Source of the DNA: Clytia hemisphaerica
Lineage: Eukaryota > Cnidaria > Hydrozoa > Leptothecata > Clytiidae
Assembly: GCA_902728285.1 (NCBI GenBank)
Contig: CACVBU010000351.1
Location: 744,001 to 808,000 of the forward strand
Length of the DNA stretch: 64,000 nt
Direction of reading: 5' to 3'
Of this stretch, positions 44,274 to 54,237 are shown one piece after another (position 1 is the stretch's first letter; the number at the start of each line of letters is the position of its first letter). Below the pieces are notes generated by a model. It was not told where the DNA came from and made no database searches. It saw only the letters and a program-made list of their open reading frames with translations. The translations under genes were made by a program, and so were the position numbers.

Positions 44274-44660
44274 ACGAGGGGTAAATCACTCGAAAAATTA
44301 TCGTACACCTCTACAAAAAGTCAAAAAAAAAGTCAAAAAGTCAAAGAAAAAGTCAAAAAGTCAAAAATAAAGTCAAAAAGTCAAAGAAAAAGTCAAAAAT
44401 TCTTAGAAAAAAGTCAAAAAGTCAAAAAAAAGTCTTGAAAAAGTCAAAAAAATTCTTGAATGGGCGGTTGGGTGGAGCAAAATTTATGGGCGGTTGGCAT
44501 TTTTGGACAAATTTGGGCGGAAAATATTGGGTGCCCGAAGGTGGTGGGCGTTTTTGTTGGAAAAAGTCAAATAAAAGTCAAAAAAAAGTCAAAAAGTCAA
44601 ATGAAAATTCAAAGAGTCAAAAAGTATCGTACACCTTTTTTCAAGTGATTTACCCCTCGA
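44274..44660. mobile_element. MITE, CGAGGGGTAAATCACT ends with AAAAGTC array
   Basis: Ends CGAGGGGTAAATCACTCGAA and its inverse TTCAAGTGATTTACCCCTCG. TCGTACACCT sits just inside on the left and the same word on the right. The interior is largely a degenerate 'aaaaagtc' tandem array with a G-rich middle (44459-44560). Confidence 0.65.
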
Positions 44661-45070
44661 TTTTAGAGGTAAAGTAGACTTTTTCTTTTAAGAATTTTTA
44701 AAGTCTTATATTATAAGGATTACAACTTCGCATCACTGTGTAAATAAAATCAGGAAAAACTAAGAAGGAATTTCAAATAAAAAATGTACAGACTGTAGAT
44801 GAAAAGAAAATGTCCAAAAAACCCATTTCTAGGCCTTTTTGGCCTTAATTCCTTTTATAAAAGATCGGGCTCTGTCAGATTTTAAACAATGCTATTTTAC
44901 ATCAGTGTGCAAGAAAATCAGAAAAAATACTAATTCAATCAGATTCAATTGAGTCAACGAGATAGAATTGCTCATTTTCCCTAAAAATGACAAAAGGGAA
45001 ATTTTCCGAAAAGAAACAGTTTCAGCCACTATTTAGTACTTATAGCTTTTGATAGACTGGAAGGCGCTGA

Positions 45071-45321
45071 TACCTTATCAGGGAAAAATTTCGTCACCTA
45101 GAGGCATTTTCGTCACTTTTCCCCGATCAAAATTTCAAATTCGTCACTTTTCCCCAACAAAATTTACAATTTAGTCACTTTCACCCAACTAAATTGTCCA
45201 ATACTGTATGCAACGATATCATTATCAAGGACTTACCATTATTAAGTGCTAACACGTATGTAAGTTTTGGTCGGGTGATAAAATATCGGGGTAAAAATTC
45301 GTCACTTTCCCCGATAAGGTA
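45071..45321. mobile_element. MITE, TACCTTATCNGGGAAAA ends
   Basis: TACCTTATCAGGGAAAAATT at the left is mirrored by TTTCCCCGATAAGGTA at the right. Inside, 'ttcgtcacttttccc' is repeated three or four times. 251 bp with TA at each end. Confidence 0.6.
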
Positions 45322-46188
45322 AGTGGTTCGGTGTAATTTAACCGGCTCCTGGCTTTGGAAAACGGCTTCAACCCTCTTATAGAGAACCTTACCGTTACCC
45401 TTTATCACGAAGGTAATAAAGATATAGATGGAGAGAAAACGTCTCGGTAATGACCTAAACCGTCGTTGAAAACTTTTATATATCTATTCAAAATTTGCAC
45501 AAAACCTTATTTTCAAGCAGTCTTCGGTCTAGGCTATCTAATTTTTTCCCCTCGAATATTAGACGCTATCAAATTTTGGGTATTGCCATCGTTGTGCAAA
45601 AAATCAGAATAAACTAATGAGGCAATCGCGAGAAAAGCTGGTAACAGACGAACGAACACGGTTTACTTTAAGGGCGTTTTCGCGTTTTTGGCATTTTTTC
45701 GCGAAGGTTCCTGCCAGGTAAGAAATTAAACAAGAAATTCGCAAAAGTAAATTTCGCGAAAAATAAAATTTTCCTAAAAATCGCTAGTTTTAAAAGCCTA
45801 GGAGAGTCGATAAATATCGCAGTGACTAAATACGGAATGGGAGGAAGATGTGCAAATAGTTTATTTTTCATTTATTAGCATATCACTCTTTCGATTGAAG
45901 AAAAAAATGAGATTTTAAATAATTTTTTATTCATTTTCCCTAGCCAAAATTGAACATTCACAAAAAACCGCGAAAGTTTCTTCTCTTCCGTAAATTTTCT
46001 TAAAAAAGAAAAAAACCCGAAACTTAAATCCGCGAAATTTCGCGACTTTTCGGTCTCAAACTTTCTGCCCTTAATTAGAGGACCTCCGAAAAGCAGATTT
46101 CAGCTAGAAATGGACATAATTCGATGTCAAAGATCGCAAGAATATTAATAAGGAAAGAAAAGAAACATTGATTGTGATAACCATCATT

Positions 46189-46194
46189 TTTATT
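46189..46194 (-). terminator. RPL18 polyadenylation signal
   Basis: AATAAA on the minus strand, 14 bases after the RPL18 stop codon. This implies a very short 3' UTR, as is common for ribosomal protein genes. Confidence 0.75.
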
Positions 46195-46207
46195 ACAGCC
46201 AAGAATT

Positions 46208-49200
46208 TTACACTTTGTAACCACGACTTGCACGACGACCACGGGCCTTTTCGAATTTGCGTCCCTTTGCTCGAACAAATGGCCTGAAAAGATAAATTGA
46301 TCATGTTTAGATTCAGAAGGAATTTGAACAAGAATTGAAACGAAGTACTCTTAGGTTCCAAATAAACGGGCCCCCCCCGCTTGTTAATTTTTCGAAAATT
46401 TTCCAACCCCCCGGACCTTATTAGGACCCCCCCCCCGTTTATTAATCTCTGAGAATATTTTCAGCTGTCAAAGTGAAGGCCCCTTATTTTGCTCTAAATA
46501 GCCTGATTATAGCCTATTTTTACCTTATTTTTAGGTTTCAAAAGTACAATTTACAACCCCCCGGCAATTAGGTCCCCCCCGTTTATTAAAATCTAGAAAA
46601 TTTTCCAACCCCCGTTTATTCGAACCCCCCCCCCCGTTTATTTGGAACCTAAGAGTAATAAAATTAATAGAAAACGGCTTTGTATTATGCAAAGGTTAAC
46701 TTGAACTGAACCTTAAGTTTTTTAATTCCGATTTCGGATTATTTTCGGGAAACAATTTATCGGGATTACTTAGAGCACGAAAATAATTCTTCTAAGTAAA
46801 AGAGCTAAGAAAAGAAAAAGCATATAAAACATAAATAAAATAATCAGCTGTTCTTGATCAGTTTAACGAGATATAAAATCTTCATAAATTTTCAGTTAAA
46901 ATTCTCCTCATTTCAAGACAAGCTGAAAGCAAGCATCGTATATTTTTTATAACATCTTCTCAAAATTTTAAAAGGTGTATCATAAAAATGGTTTCAACTT
47001 TAAGTTTTGAGAGACTTTGGGATAATTCAAAAATTGACAGACTTCAGATCAGTTTAACGAGATAATTAGTCAACATAAAATTAATTTCAGTTGAAGTTCT
47101 CCTCATTTCTGAAGCCCAACGACAAAGAATGCAAATGAAAGCAAAGAGGTAAAATGTAACGAATTTGGACTGAACATCAAACAATCATGTAATTATTTAT
47201 TCAAGAAATGTTTTTGGCATGGTTTATCTTAATGGTAATTGATACATAGTATCTACAAAAAGTTTATGGAATATGCCAAACTCTGCATCAAATGTTAAGC
47301 ATTAAGCAAAACAATGAGCTGAATTTATATCCAACACTGTGACTGGAATATACCTCAATGAGGAAAGGTTCTAGGCTCCTTGTCACACGAGCAGAGCTAT
47401 CTTGGAAGCGACTCCAGATAGATACTCTATGTCGGTACACTTTTTTATAAGAACAAACTTTACAAGAACATAAGGCTTCAACGGCAAAAATGCTAAGAAC
47501 AAGTTAAGGTGTATAAAAAAAATAAAGACCCCAACTATAGAACATGTATATCAAAAGAAATCCATCAGTTTTCACATTTGTCAACCTCGTTTTTATGAAG
47601 ACCGTCGTGAAAATTCTCATCATCGGAAGATCACTCTAAAACTGCCAACCAAATTAGAATGTCAAACAAAATACCTCCTTATAATGAAATGTTTTTAGCA
47701 TGGTTTATCTTGATGGTAATTGATACATAGTATCTACAAAAAGTTTATGGAATATGCCAAATTCTGCATCAAAAGTTAAGCATGACACAAAACAATGAGC
47801 TGAATTTATATCCAACACTGTGACTGGAATATACCTCAATGAACAAAGGTTCTAGGCTCCTTGTCACACGAGCAGAGCTATCTTGGAAGCGACTCCAGAT
47901 AGATACTCTATGTTGGTGAACAGAAAGAAAAATAAAGACCCCAACTATAGAAATTGTATATCAAAAGAAATTCATCAGTTTTCACATTTGTCAACCTCGT
48001 TTTTATGAAGACCGTCGTGAAAATTCTCATAATATGGAAATCACTTGAAATAATCAAGAAAACGTAAACAAAATAATTTTGAAAATAAGAGAAAAACTTT
48101 ATATTGAAGATGTTTTTAGCATGGTTTATCTTGATGATAATCGATACATAGTATCTACAAAAAGTTTATGGAATATGCCAAACTCTGCATCAAAAGTTCA
48201 GCATTAAGCAAAACAATGAGCTGAATTAGTCTCCAACACTGTAACTGGAATATACCTCAATGAGAAAAGGTTCTAGGCTCCTTGTCACACGAGCAGAGCT
48301 ATCTTGGAAGCGACTCCAGATAGATACTCTTATGTTGAGTGAAAACTTAAGCTCTCAATCAAATTTTAATTGTCACAGAAGAGAAAATTACAATGCAATC
48401 AGTTTTCACATTTATCAACATCGTAATTATGAAGACCGTCGTGAAAATTCTCATCATTTTGTACATACAGCATAAAATTGGAGCTCTTGAGACACAAATC
48501 AAATCATGAAGAACAAAACAAACTATACATCACAATCAGGCAATAGCATTAAAGCAAAAATGTAGGGAAAGATTTTGGAATCCAGAAGTGAAATGATTGC
48601 TTTCAATAAGAGAATCAATCATTCCAACCATGAAAACTGCAACATGGGTACTGTGAGCTCTTCCTACAAGGTAAAGGGTACCTTATTGGACCTAATTTCT
48701 ACGGAAGCTAATATTTGCGGTTGAAAAAAAAAATTGTTAAAATTAGATTTCACAGGTTTTAATTTTTACGTTTTTGCCCTTTTTTGGACAAATTTCTTTT
48801 CAATGTTCTAACATTCAAGTTTAGAGAATTCACTCTTGATGTCCAAGTTAGAAAATTATCTAATTTAATGGGATTAAATTTTCTGGTTGACTCTTATTGT
48901 GTGATAATATTTTCACAATTTTGTTCTACTTTTGCTATTTTACTACCATACTATTCTTTGAAATTTAATTAAAAATTTTCTTGGATAAAAACCTTTTCTA
49001 TTGGGACCTATTTTCACGAAATTCAATCACCACAAAAAAAATGAATCTCACTAAATTATTCCAATAAGCATGAGAAGCTTTAAAAAATGCCTTCAACTTT
49101 CACTTAAAGTCCATCCTGAACCTGAGCTCATTAATATATTATATATTAGGGGCAGGAGACCTCATTTAAGTTTCAAACATGAAAAAAATATACTGAGATT

Positions 49201-52200
49201 CTTTATTTTCCGACAAACGACAAATTTAACTTGAAATGAGCTGGAGAAAATGGCCTGTTTTAAAACGCATACATACTTGGTAGAGCTGTGGGGAACACCT
49301 GGAGCACGTCCAAAATGCCTGCATGATTCACGAGAGTTTCTTGGGCCTTGGATTAAAAGAGTGCCTTTGCCAGTTGGAGCTTTGAGGGCCAATTGATCGA
49401 AGGTGATGCATTCACCACCAGCTTTTGTAATTCTTGTTCTTGCTCCTTCAGTGAATCTCAGAGCACAAACCTTGAAATAATAAAACAAAAACAATCAAAA
49501 TTTGTAAAATTTATTAGTGCACCAGAAATACTTATAATTGAGTGAAAACATCAGGTGTTTTGTATACTAAAACAAGACCTCTGAATACCTTTAATTTGGG
49601 TACAGTTGTCAATCTTAGGTCATCAGTAATTGATCCAACACAGACAATGATTTTTCCTTCACATCCTGGTTTGCTTACTCTTCTGGCCTGTACAACAAAA
49701 AGAGACGTAGATGAATAACATAGATTCATAATTCATCTTTCAATGTTATGAATTCATTCAAATGTGCAATAACTTCAAACAATAACTCAACCAGGACTCA
49801 TAGAAAATAGGTTTGCTAAGGGTGAGTGGCTATTATAACGAACGTGATAACAATTAAAATATTATAGTTGGTTGCTTTAATGTCTGAAAATCTGGCACAA
49901 TGAATACACCTTTCCCGTAATTCAAACTTCTGAGAAATGGCCCAGGAAAATGTGCGCTCCACCGTCATGTATAAAATTGTTTGAGAGGTAAACAAACGCG
50001 TTTTTGCCTGCAAGAGGTTAGGGAAATAGTCCCGCTGCTGAGGTCGATAAATATTTCGTTTCGTGACACACATCTTTTTTTGGTGGAAACTCGCGAATTA
50101 GAATATTCCAAAATCAAAAAGTTTCTACAATATTATCGTGCAAGTAACGAGTATTTGGCGATTTTTTGCGTTTCAAGGCAAAATTGCAAGGCCTGGAAAT
50201 TCATTGATTTTTGGGGGGTCTTCAAAATAAACAAGCGATACTTTTATGGACCTACCTGGTTATCAAACTAATCAGTGAACATTGAAACACATAAGACATA
50301 ACTGGTCAAAATACAAAAAAAATAAAGAAAATGAAAGCATATCTATTGAGAGAAACTATCAACACTATTGAAAAAGATTTTTGAAAAAGAAATAAAAAAG
50401 CTATTAAGCGCTTTTCTTTATAAAAACCACTATCAGAAAAATACACAGCTTAATAAATAAGGTTTCCAGAAAACTCAAACCGTCGCACTCTACCGTGACA
50501 TTTTCTTCTGTTAAAAAAAATAATAATAAAACAATTTGGCTGATAACATTGATATATGCTCGTAAATAGTGATTCTTATAGATAAAGATTCGTTTTTCAG
50601 CCAAAAAATAATAAGTGTTTACAGAAAACTCAAATCATTACCCTCCCCCGTGACATTTTCATCGTAAAAAACTAATAAAAATAATAATAATAATAATAAT
50701 ATGGCTAAGAAAATTGATGTTTCTTATTAAAAGTGGTTCTTATAGATAAAAATGCGATTTTTGAGCCAAAAAAATTTTTTTGCAAAAATCTGCTTGAGCC
50801 ATGCTTTAACTATGATTGTACCCTACTTTCATGCTAAAAATCAGAAAAAATTAATGATCCAATTTTTCACAAAGTCCAAAAAACCCGCTTTTAAGCCGTT
50901 TTTTGGCCCAAATTTGCCCAAAAAAAATTTTTTTCGAAAATCGGGCTCCGTCACATTCGAGGGTTTATGGTCATGCACCTTTGTGCCAAAAATCAGAAAA
51001 AACTAATGAACCAATCTCGAGAAAAGCTGGTAACTAACACACTAACGAACGAACGAACATGGGTTAATTTATAGGACCTCCACCCCACCGGGGTAGGTCC
51101 AAAAAAGACCTATATCACATGATAGAGCTCTTCAAACTGACCAAAAAATTGATTACACCAAAGTCCCAACTTCTCTAGATCAAAAGTTATGGGCCTATTT
51201 GTGGTCAAAAACTGATGGAAAACAGGGAATTTCCCCACAATCTGCATTAATTTATGCAAAATTAAACACCTTTTTGTCACGAAAATCGTTTTCTAGCCAC
51301 TTTTTTCGATCTCAGCAGCGGGACTAAAAGTGAGTTTTCAGCTTCTAACTTTTGATACCAATCTTTAGTTGGCAAAAAATTTTCAGGGTTCATGAATAGA
51401 AAGAACATACTATAACATACTATATCTTGAGGGAATTTTGATCAACAGAGCTTTAGAAAAGCAAAAAAAAAAACTTTCCCTAAGGAAATGCAAGCAAAAA
51501 CGGGTTCGTTTTCCTCCAGAGTCCAAACAGTGGAGAGCATCAAAATAAAGTGTGCGCATCTGTTTTTCGAATTAGGGGAAAGGTGTATTTGTATTTTTAG
51601 CATTTTCAGGCAAAATTCCAAGCACTTTGGTCACTGGTCTTTTATCAGATTAGAAATGAGTTTCCACAATTTTGGTGACCACTCTAATGCCAATGTGAAT
51701 GGAAGGCCTTGAGACTTGGCACAAGAGGCCTTGTATGCCCTATGGATCAATGATTGCTTATTATAAAGAGAGTAAAATTTTGATCTAAGATTTTAATGAC
51801 TGGATTCAAAATTCAAAAAAAGTGCTTGAAATTCTCCAAACTTGATATGGAAAATTCTTAATCAGTCAAAAACAAAACCTTGGTGAAAAAGCTTTGATAA
51901 TTTATTTGGTCAATAGTCCTTTCGAGACAACGCAATGGTCTATTGTATAACAAATTCATAGTTTCCTCCACCAGGGTCAGTGAAATTATATATTCAATTC
52001 AATTCAATTGAACAACGAGTTAACTAAAAACATCTTGTACCCAATGTGTTATTTCAGGAAATTTGACCAAGCTTTGCACAGCCGTGGAATCGATTAAAAC
52101 AGGCCTTGACACAATACTTACAATGCGAGCAATGGAGAGTGGTGGTCTGTTGATACGGCTCATAAACAATCTCTTTAAGATAACTTCATTGAACTTTGAG

Positions 52201-52726
52201 TTAGTTCTTCGAGCAAGAAAGCGGTACAACTGAAAATGTAATGTAATAAAGCAATAATAGTCAAAAAATCTGCTTTGTACAATCTTCACTTTCTGATTTG
52301 AATGATGGCACTGCAATAGCCCATCAAAATTATTAAAGGCAAGAAAGTAGTTGAGCTCTACTCCAGCCAGCTTCTGAACTACAGTAATAATTTAAAAAAG
52401 TGTGAACACCCTTGAAGCTGATAATCAACATCATAGTCAAAATTTTGTTTCAAGTGAAAACCAACAGAAGCAGTTGAAATTCAAGGACTTAAACCTAAAA
52501 CTTACTTTCACCAAAAGGCGAATGTAGGGGTCCTGGGAGACTGGAGCCTTTCGGCTTTTCTTCTTGTCTTTGCGATGGTCCAAGTCAATACCCTAACAAA
52601 TAAAAACCAAAAGGTATAGAGAGTAGAAATCCATTATCCATTTTCAGCTTCCAGCAACGATTCGAAAGATAAAGCAAGATAGAGTAGAGGTATATTATCA
52701 TAAAACTCAGAAGATGTACCCACCAT
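46208..52726 (-). CDS. RPL18: Ribosomal protein L18 (eL18), 6 exons, snoRNA host
   Basis: Exons in gene order: 52724-52726 (ATG only), 52506-52592, 52122-52229, 49589-49687, 49277-49470, 46208-46283. They join to 188 residues, the same length as human RPL18. The product is a component of the large ribosomal subunit. Conserved blocks seen include [36 protein letters not shown] and PKLKVCAL, then [31 protein letters not shown] and [18 protein letters not shown]. Exon 1 ends right after ATG, a typical ribosomal-protein layout. CTTTTCC just upstream of the ATG could be a 5' TOP tract, suggesting growth-linked translational control. Intron 5 (46284-49276) carries the snoRNA cluster. Convergent with NUBP1 and tandem with FOXK. 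Confidence 0.97.
46346..46657. mobile_element. TA-flanked MITE, CTCTTAGGTTCCAAATAAAC ends (copy 1)
   Basis: Ends TACTCTTAGGTTCCAAATAA then ACGGG and the exact inverse, each followed inward by runs of C or G. 312 bp in RPL18 intron 5. A second copy lies in a FOXK intron at 60642-60840. TA is duplicated at both ends of both copies. Confidence 0.75.
46852..46918 (-). ncRNA. C/D box snoRNA candidate, 28S guide (copy a)
   Basis: Minus strand: C box ATGAGGA (46905-46911, one mismatch to RTGATGA), D' CTGA (46892-46895), C' ATGAAGA (46879-46885), D box CTGA (46858-46861). The terminal stem TCTTGA/TCAAGA flanks C and D. Upstream of D, ATCTCGTTAA is complementary to TTAACGAGAT, which I recall from eukaryotic 28S/25S rRNA. 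A paralogue lies at 47042-47114. Confidence 0.6.
47042..47114 (-). ncRNA. C/D box snoRNA candidate, 28S guide (copy b)
   Basis: Paralogue of 46852-46918. C box ATGAGGA (47100-47106), D' CTGA (47087-47090) and D box CTGA (47049-47052). A perfect 7-bp terminal stem CTTCAGA/TCTGAAG differs in sequence from copy a but still pairs. The D guide ATCTCGTTAA is identical. Confidence 0.65.
47206..47430 (-). ncRNA. U17/snR30 H/ACA snoRNA, copy 1
   Basis: About 225 nt on the host strand. U17 guides early cleavage around 18S in pre-rRNA rather than pseudouridylation. The 3' hairpin is closed by TTTGGCAT/ATGCCAAA. It carries the 18S-binding motifs ATATTCC (m1, 47268-47274) and AAACCAT (m2, 47219-47225) on the two sides of its base, as in U17. 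CAATTAC between them is also as I recall in vertebrate U17. H box ATATAA at 47325-47330 follows GTTGG; ACA box (47209-47211) lies three bases from the 3' end. The 5' end is approximate. Confidence 0.85.
47436..47515. mobile_element. Short MITE inserted between snoRNAs
   Basis: TACACTTTTTTATAAGAACA resembles the ends at 7098 and 9477, and 'gttaaggtgta' closes it. The other two snoRNA units lack this stretch, so it is a recent insertion in unit 1. It does not interrupt either RNA. Confidence 0.55.
47560..47628 (-). ncRNA. C/D box snoRNA with 28S guide, copy 1
   Basis: Minus strand C box ATGATGA (47617-47623) and D box CTGA (47565-47568), with TCC/GGA pairing outside them. The guide TCACGACGGTCT between them is complementary over 12 nt to AGACCGTCGTGA of 28S rRNA, a stretch just 5' of the sarcin-ricin region. 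The D' box after the guide is degenerate, so I do not predict the exact methylated base. Confidence 0.75.
47687..47911 (-). ncRNA. U17/snR30 H/ACA snoRNA, copy 2
   Basis: Second tandem copy, nearly identical to copy 1, with the same m1 ATATTCC, m2 AAACCAT, H box ATATAA and ACA box (47690-47692). One base in the closing stem differs (TTTGGCAT against ATGCTAAA, a G-T wobble in RNA). Confidence 0.85.
47970..48037 (-). ncRNA. C/D box snoRNA with 28S guide, copy 2
   Basis: Same guide TCACGACGGTCT and D box CTGA (47975-47978). The C box reads ATTATGA (48027-48033), one mismatch to RTGATGA, so this copy may be weaker or decaying. Confidence 0.65.
48108..48332 (-). ncRNA. U17/snR30 H/ACA snoRNA, copy 3
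   Basis: Third copy with identical m1 and m2 and an ACA box at 48111-48113. The H box differs (AGACTA instead of ATATAA) but still fits ANANNA, which argues for selection on the motif. The 5' boundary is approximate. Confidence 0.85.
48395..48462 (-). ncRNA. C/D box snoRNA with 28S guide, copy 3
   Basis: C box ATGATGA (48451-48457), D box CTGA (48399-48402), and the guide TCACGACGGTCT unchanged. The rest of the RNA differs at several positions from copies 1 and 2, so the guide is the best-conserved part. First of the cluster in the direction of RPL18 transcription. Confidence 0.72.
48463..49276 (-). other. 5' part of RPL18 intron 5
   Basis: 814 bp between exon 5 and the first snoRNA. A hairpin AATGATTG/CAATCATT on the minus strand near 48590-48640 hints at another small RNA, but I see no boxes to support it. 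Nothing else recognised. Confidence 0.4.
49688..52121 (-). other. RPL18 intron 3
   Basis: A 2.4 kb intron containing copy B of the GGACCTACC family (50248-51100). The rest is AT-rich with no recognised feature. Confidence 0.55.
50248..51100. mobile_element. GGACCTACC-family TIR element, copy B
   Basis: Starts GGACCTACCTGGTTATCAAA and ends CCGGGGTAGGTCC. It shares with copy A, in reverse orientation, 'ccgttttttggcccaaattt', 'aatctcgagaaaagctggta' and the 'gaacgaacgaac' tract. Here about one and a half internal units are present instead of three. Confidence 0.7.
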
Positions 52727-52760
52727 CTTGGCCGTGGAAAAGAATTCTACAATCGAAAGT
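52727..52760 (-). promoter_or_regulatory. RPL18 5' leader with possible TOP tract
   Basis: Immediately upstream of ATG on the minus strand is TTCTTTTCCACGGCCAAG. If transcription starts at the C of CTTTTCC, the mRNA would have a terminal oligopyrimidine start like other ribosomal protein mRNAs. The start site is inferred only. Confidence 0.4.
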
Positions 52761-53124
52761 CGCGATTTGAGAGTGTGTTATTTAGCTCTCCTTCGTTGAT
52801 GATATTTTTTCTATTGAAAATATAGACAAAAATTTAAAGTTGATGATAAAAAATAGGCATTTATTTAGAATGAAAAAGACGATTTTGCATAAAAACCAGT
52901 TAAAACACCAAAAATTTGACTAAATTTATGATTTAATGATTAGCAACATCTACATGTAACTTTGCTTATGTAGGAGTGCAATTTCGTGTAACAATCTTGA
53001 AGTCATTAGCTCAATCAACTTTCGAAATTAGCTTACATGCGAGCAGAACTTATTTCTATCTTTAGATTACATACCGCGATCGTATGTGTGTCCGCGTGAA
53101 TATTCCGATTGATTGCGGGTTGAT

Positions 53125-53273
53125 TAGTGAGGTTAAGTATACCAGGATAATCACGACGACGGACGAAAAATGTAATAGGCTAGTGGAAATACGAAATTTG
53201 ATTGGTTGAAACTCACTAGCCTGTTAAATTTTCGTTCGTCGTCGTGATTTTACCGATTTACTTAACCTCACTA
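53125..53273. mobile_element. Palindromic MITE, TAGTGAGGTTAAGTA ends
   Basis: TAGTGAGGTTAAGTA at the left and TACTTAACCTCACTA at the right. The arms continue through 'atcacgacgacggacgaaaa' and its inverse, so most of the 149 bp folds back. Confidence 0.7.
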
Positions 53274-53279
53274 TTATCT

Positions 53280-53710
53280 GGTACTGGATGTAGAAATTTT
53301 CTTCCGACACGCTAAAGCTCTGAAGGTCGGGAAAATTTTAACATCTGGAACCTTTGGGTTACCATTTTTCTTTTTTTCTGTAAGGTTTCTCAGGCAGCAG
53401 AGATTTTCATGCTAAATTCAGTCGGGTGCAACTGATAGTTCGAGCAAAAAGTGTAAGGACAACAACTAGACACGACTGTGATGTGGTACATCAAACGATG
53501 ACTACTATAGGTCTCCGATGGTATATTGGCCCGCTCCTTTAGAGCTTAAGCGTGGGCGGCCGCCAATACGCCATCGGAATATCAGATAAGCGGGTTGACT
53601 GCTTATTATCTGGTAAGAGGACTGCATAGAGAAATTTCCATCCGACACGCTGCTAGCTTAAAGCTCTGGGTTGGGGGAGATGTAGGTCGGGAAAATTTAC
53701 AAAATATGGC
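53280..53710. repeat. Dispersed repeat, two diverged copies
   Basis: 'tcttccgacacgctaaagct' and 'ggtcgggaaaattt' at 53296-53340 recur at 53635-53700, and inverted at 3900-3985. 'agataagcgggttgactgct' lies between. Class unknown. Confidence 0.5.
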
Positions 53711-53972
53711 TAGAATAGAAGGTTTACTTAGTGTATATGTTTGCCAGTGCGAGGACTATTGCCAACTCAACAACCTTTTACTTGCAGCACTGTAACCGAA
53801 CTGACGTACTTGTCAGAGAGACCAGTGAATTTGGTTTTTAATTATAAATTGGGGCCTTTTTTATAACAGTTTCATACCTTACGATAATGAAGACAAAAGA
53901 TACCCCGAGGATATCAGTGCTCTCCAATCTGAGATTGGCCCACTCTATAGAGATTTTAGTTAACGTGTGGGA

Positions 53973-54237
53973 GCGACCGTAGTGCACTGGTCCGTAGAGC
54001 ATCCGCTGCTAGGTTGTGGGCTCAACCCCCCAGCCGGCGGGTCATACTAAAGACTCTCAAAATGGTACTTGATGCCTTTCTGCTTGATGCTCAGCAATTA
54101 AGAGAAGGATCGAGGGTAAGTGGAGAAGTCCAAGGAGAAAGTGTGGCACCCTCCCCCTGCGTACTGGGTAGATAGCTAGGAAGTAGCCTTCGGGTCGCCT
54201 CTGACTGCGGTCGCAGACTTACTACTACTTTACTTTA
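53973..54237 (+). repeat. tRNA-derived SINE
   Basis: A Pol III-like head: A-box-like TAGTGCACTGG near 53990 and, about 40 bp on, B-box-like GGGCTCAACCCC. An unrelated body follows (AAGTAGCCTTCGGGTCGCCT and GACTGCGGTCGCAGAC) with a short tail of ACT/TTTA repeats. Together these are the layout of a tRNA-SINE; no second full copy is in the window. Confidence 0.6.

Larger units (their letters stand above)
43546..46188. other. Convergent intergenic space between NUBP1 and RPL18
   Basis: Holds three inverted-repeat elements (43750-44010, 44274-44660, 45071-45321) and a fragment of the GGACCTACC family at about 45590-45662. No gene. I see no canonical AATAAA for NUBP1 in the first 200 bases after its stop. 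Confidence 0.55.

Noticed and set aside
46208-46283. RPL18 as a processed pseudogene
   Set aside because: Six exons with phase-matched GT-AG junctions and no frame break; a complete 188-residue product.
47206-48462. CRISPR-like reading of the three regular repeats
   Set aside because: Units are ~400 bp, lie in an animal intron and are explained by snoRNAs.
48560-48680. Hairpin AATGATTG/CAATCATT upstream of the snoRNA cluster
   Set aside because: No H, ACA, C or D boxes in suitable positions.
52230-52505. Possible C/D snoRNA in RPL18 intron 2 (TATGATGT and ACTG with a short stem)
   Set aside because: Both boxes have mismatches and no guide to rRNA could be recognised.
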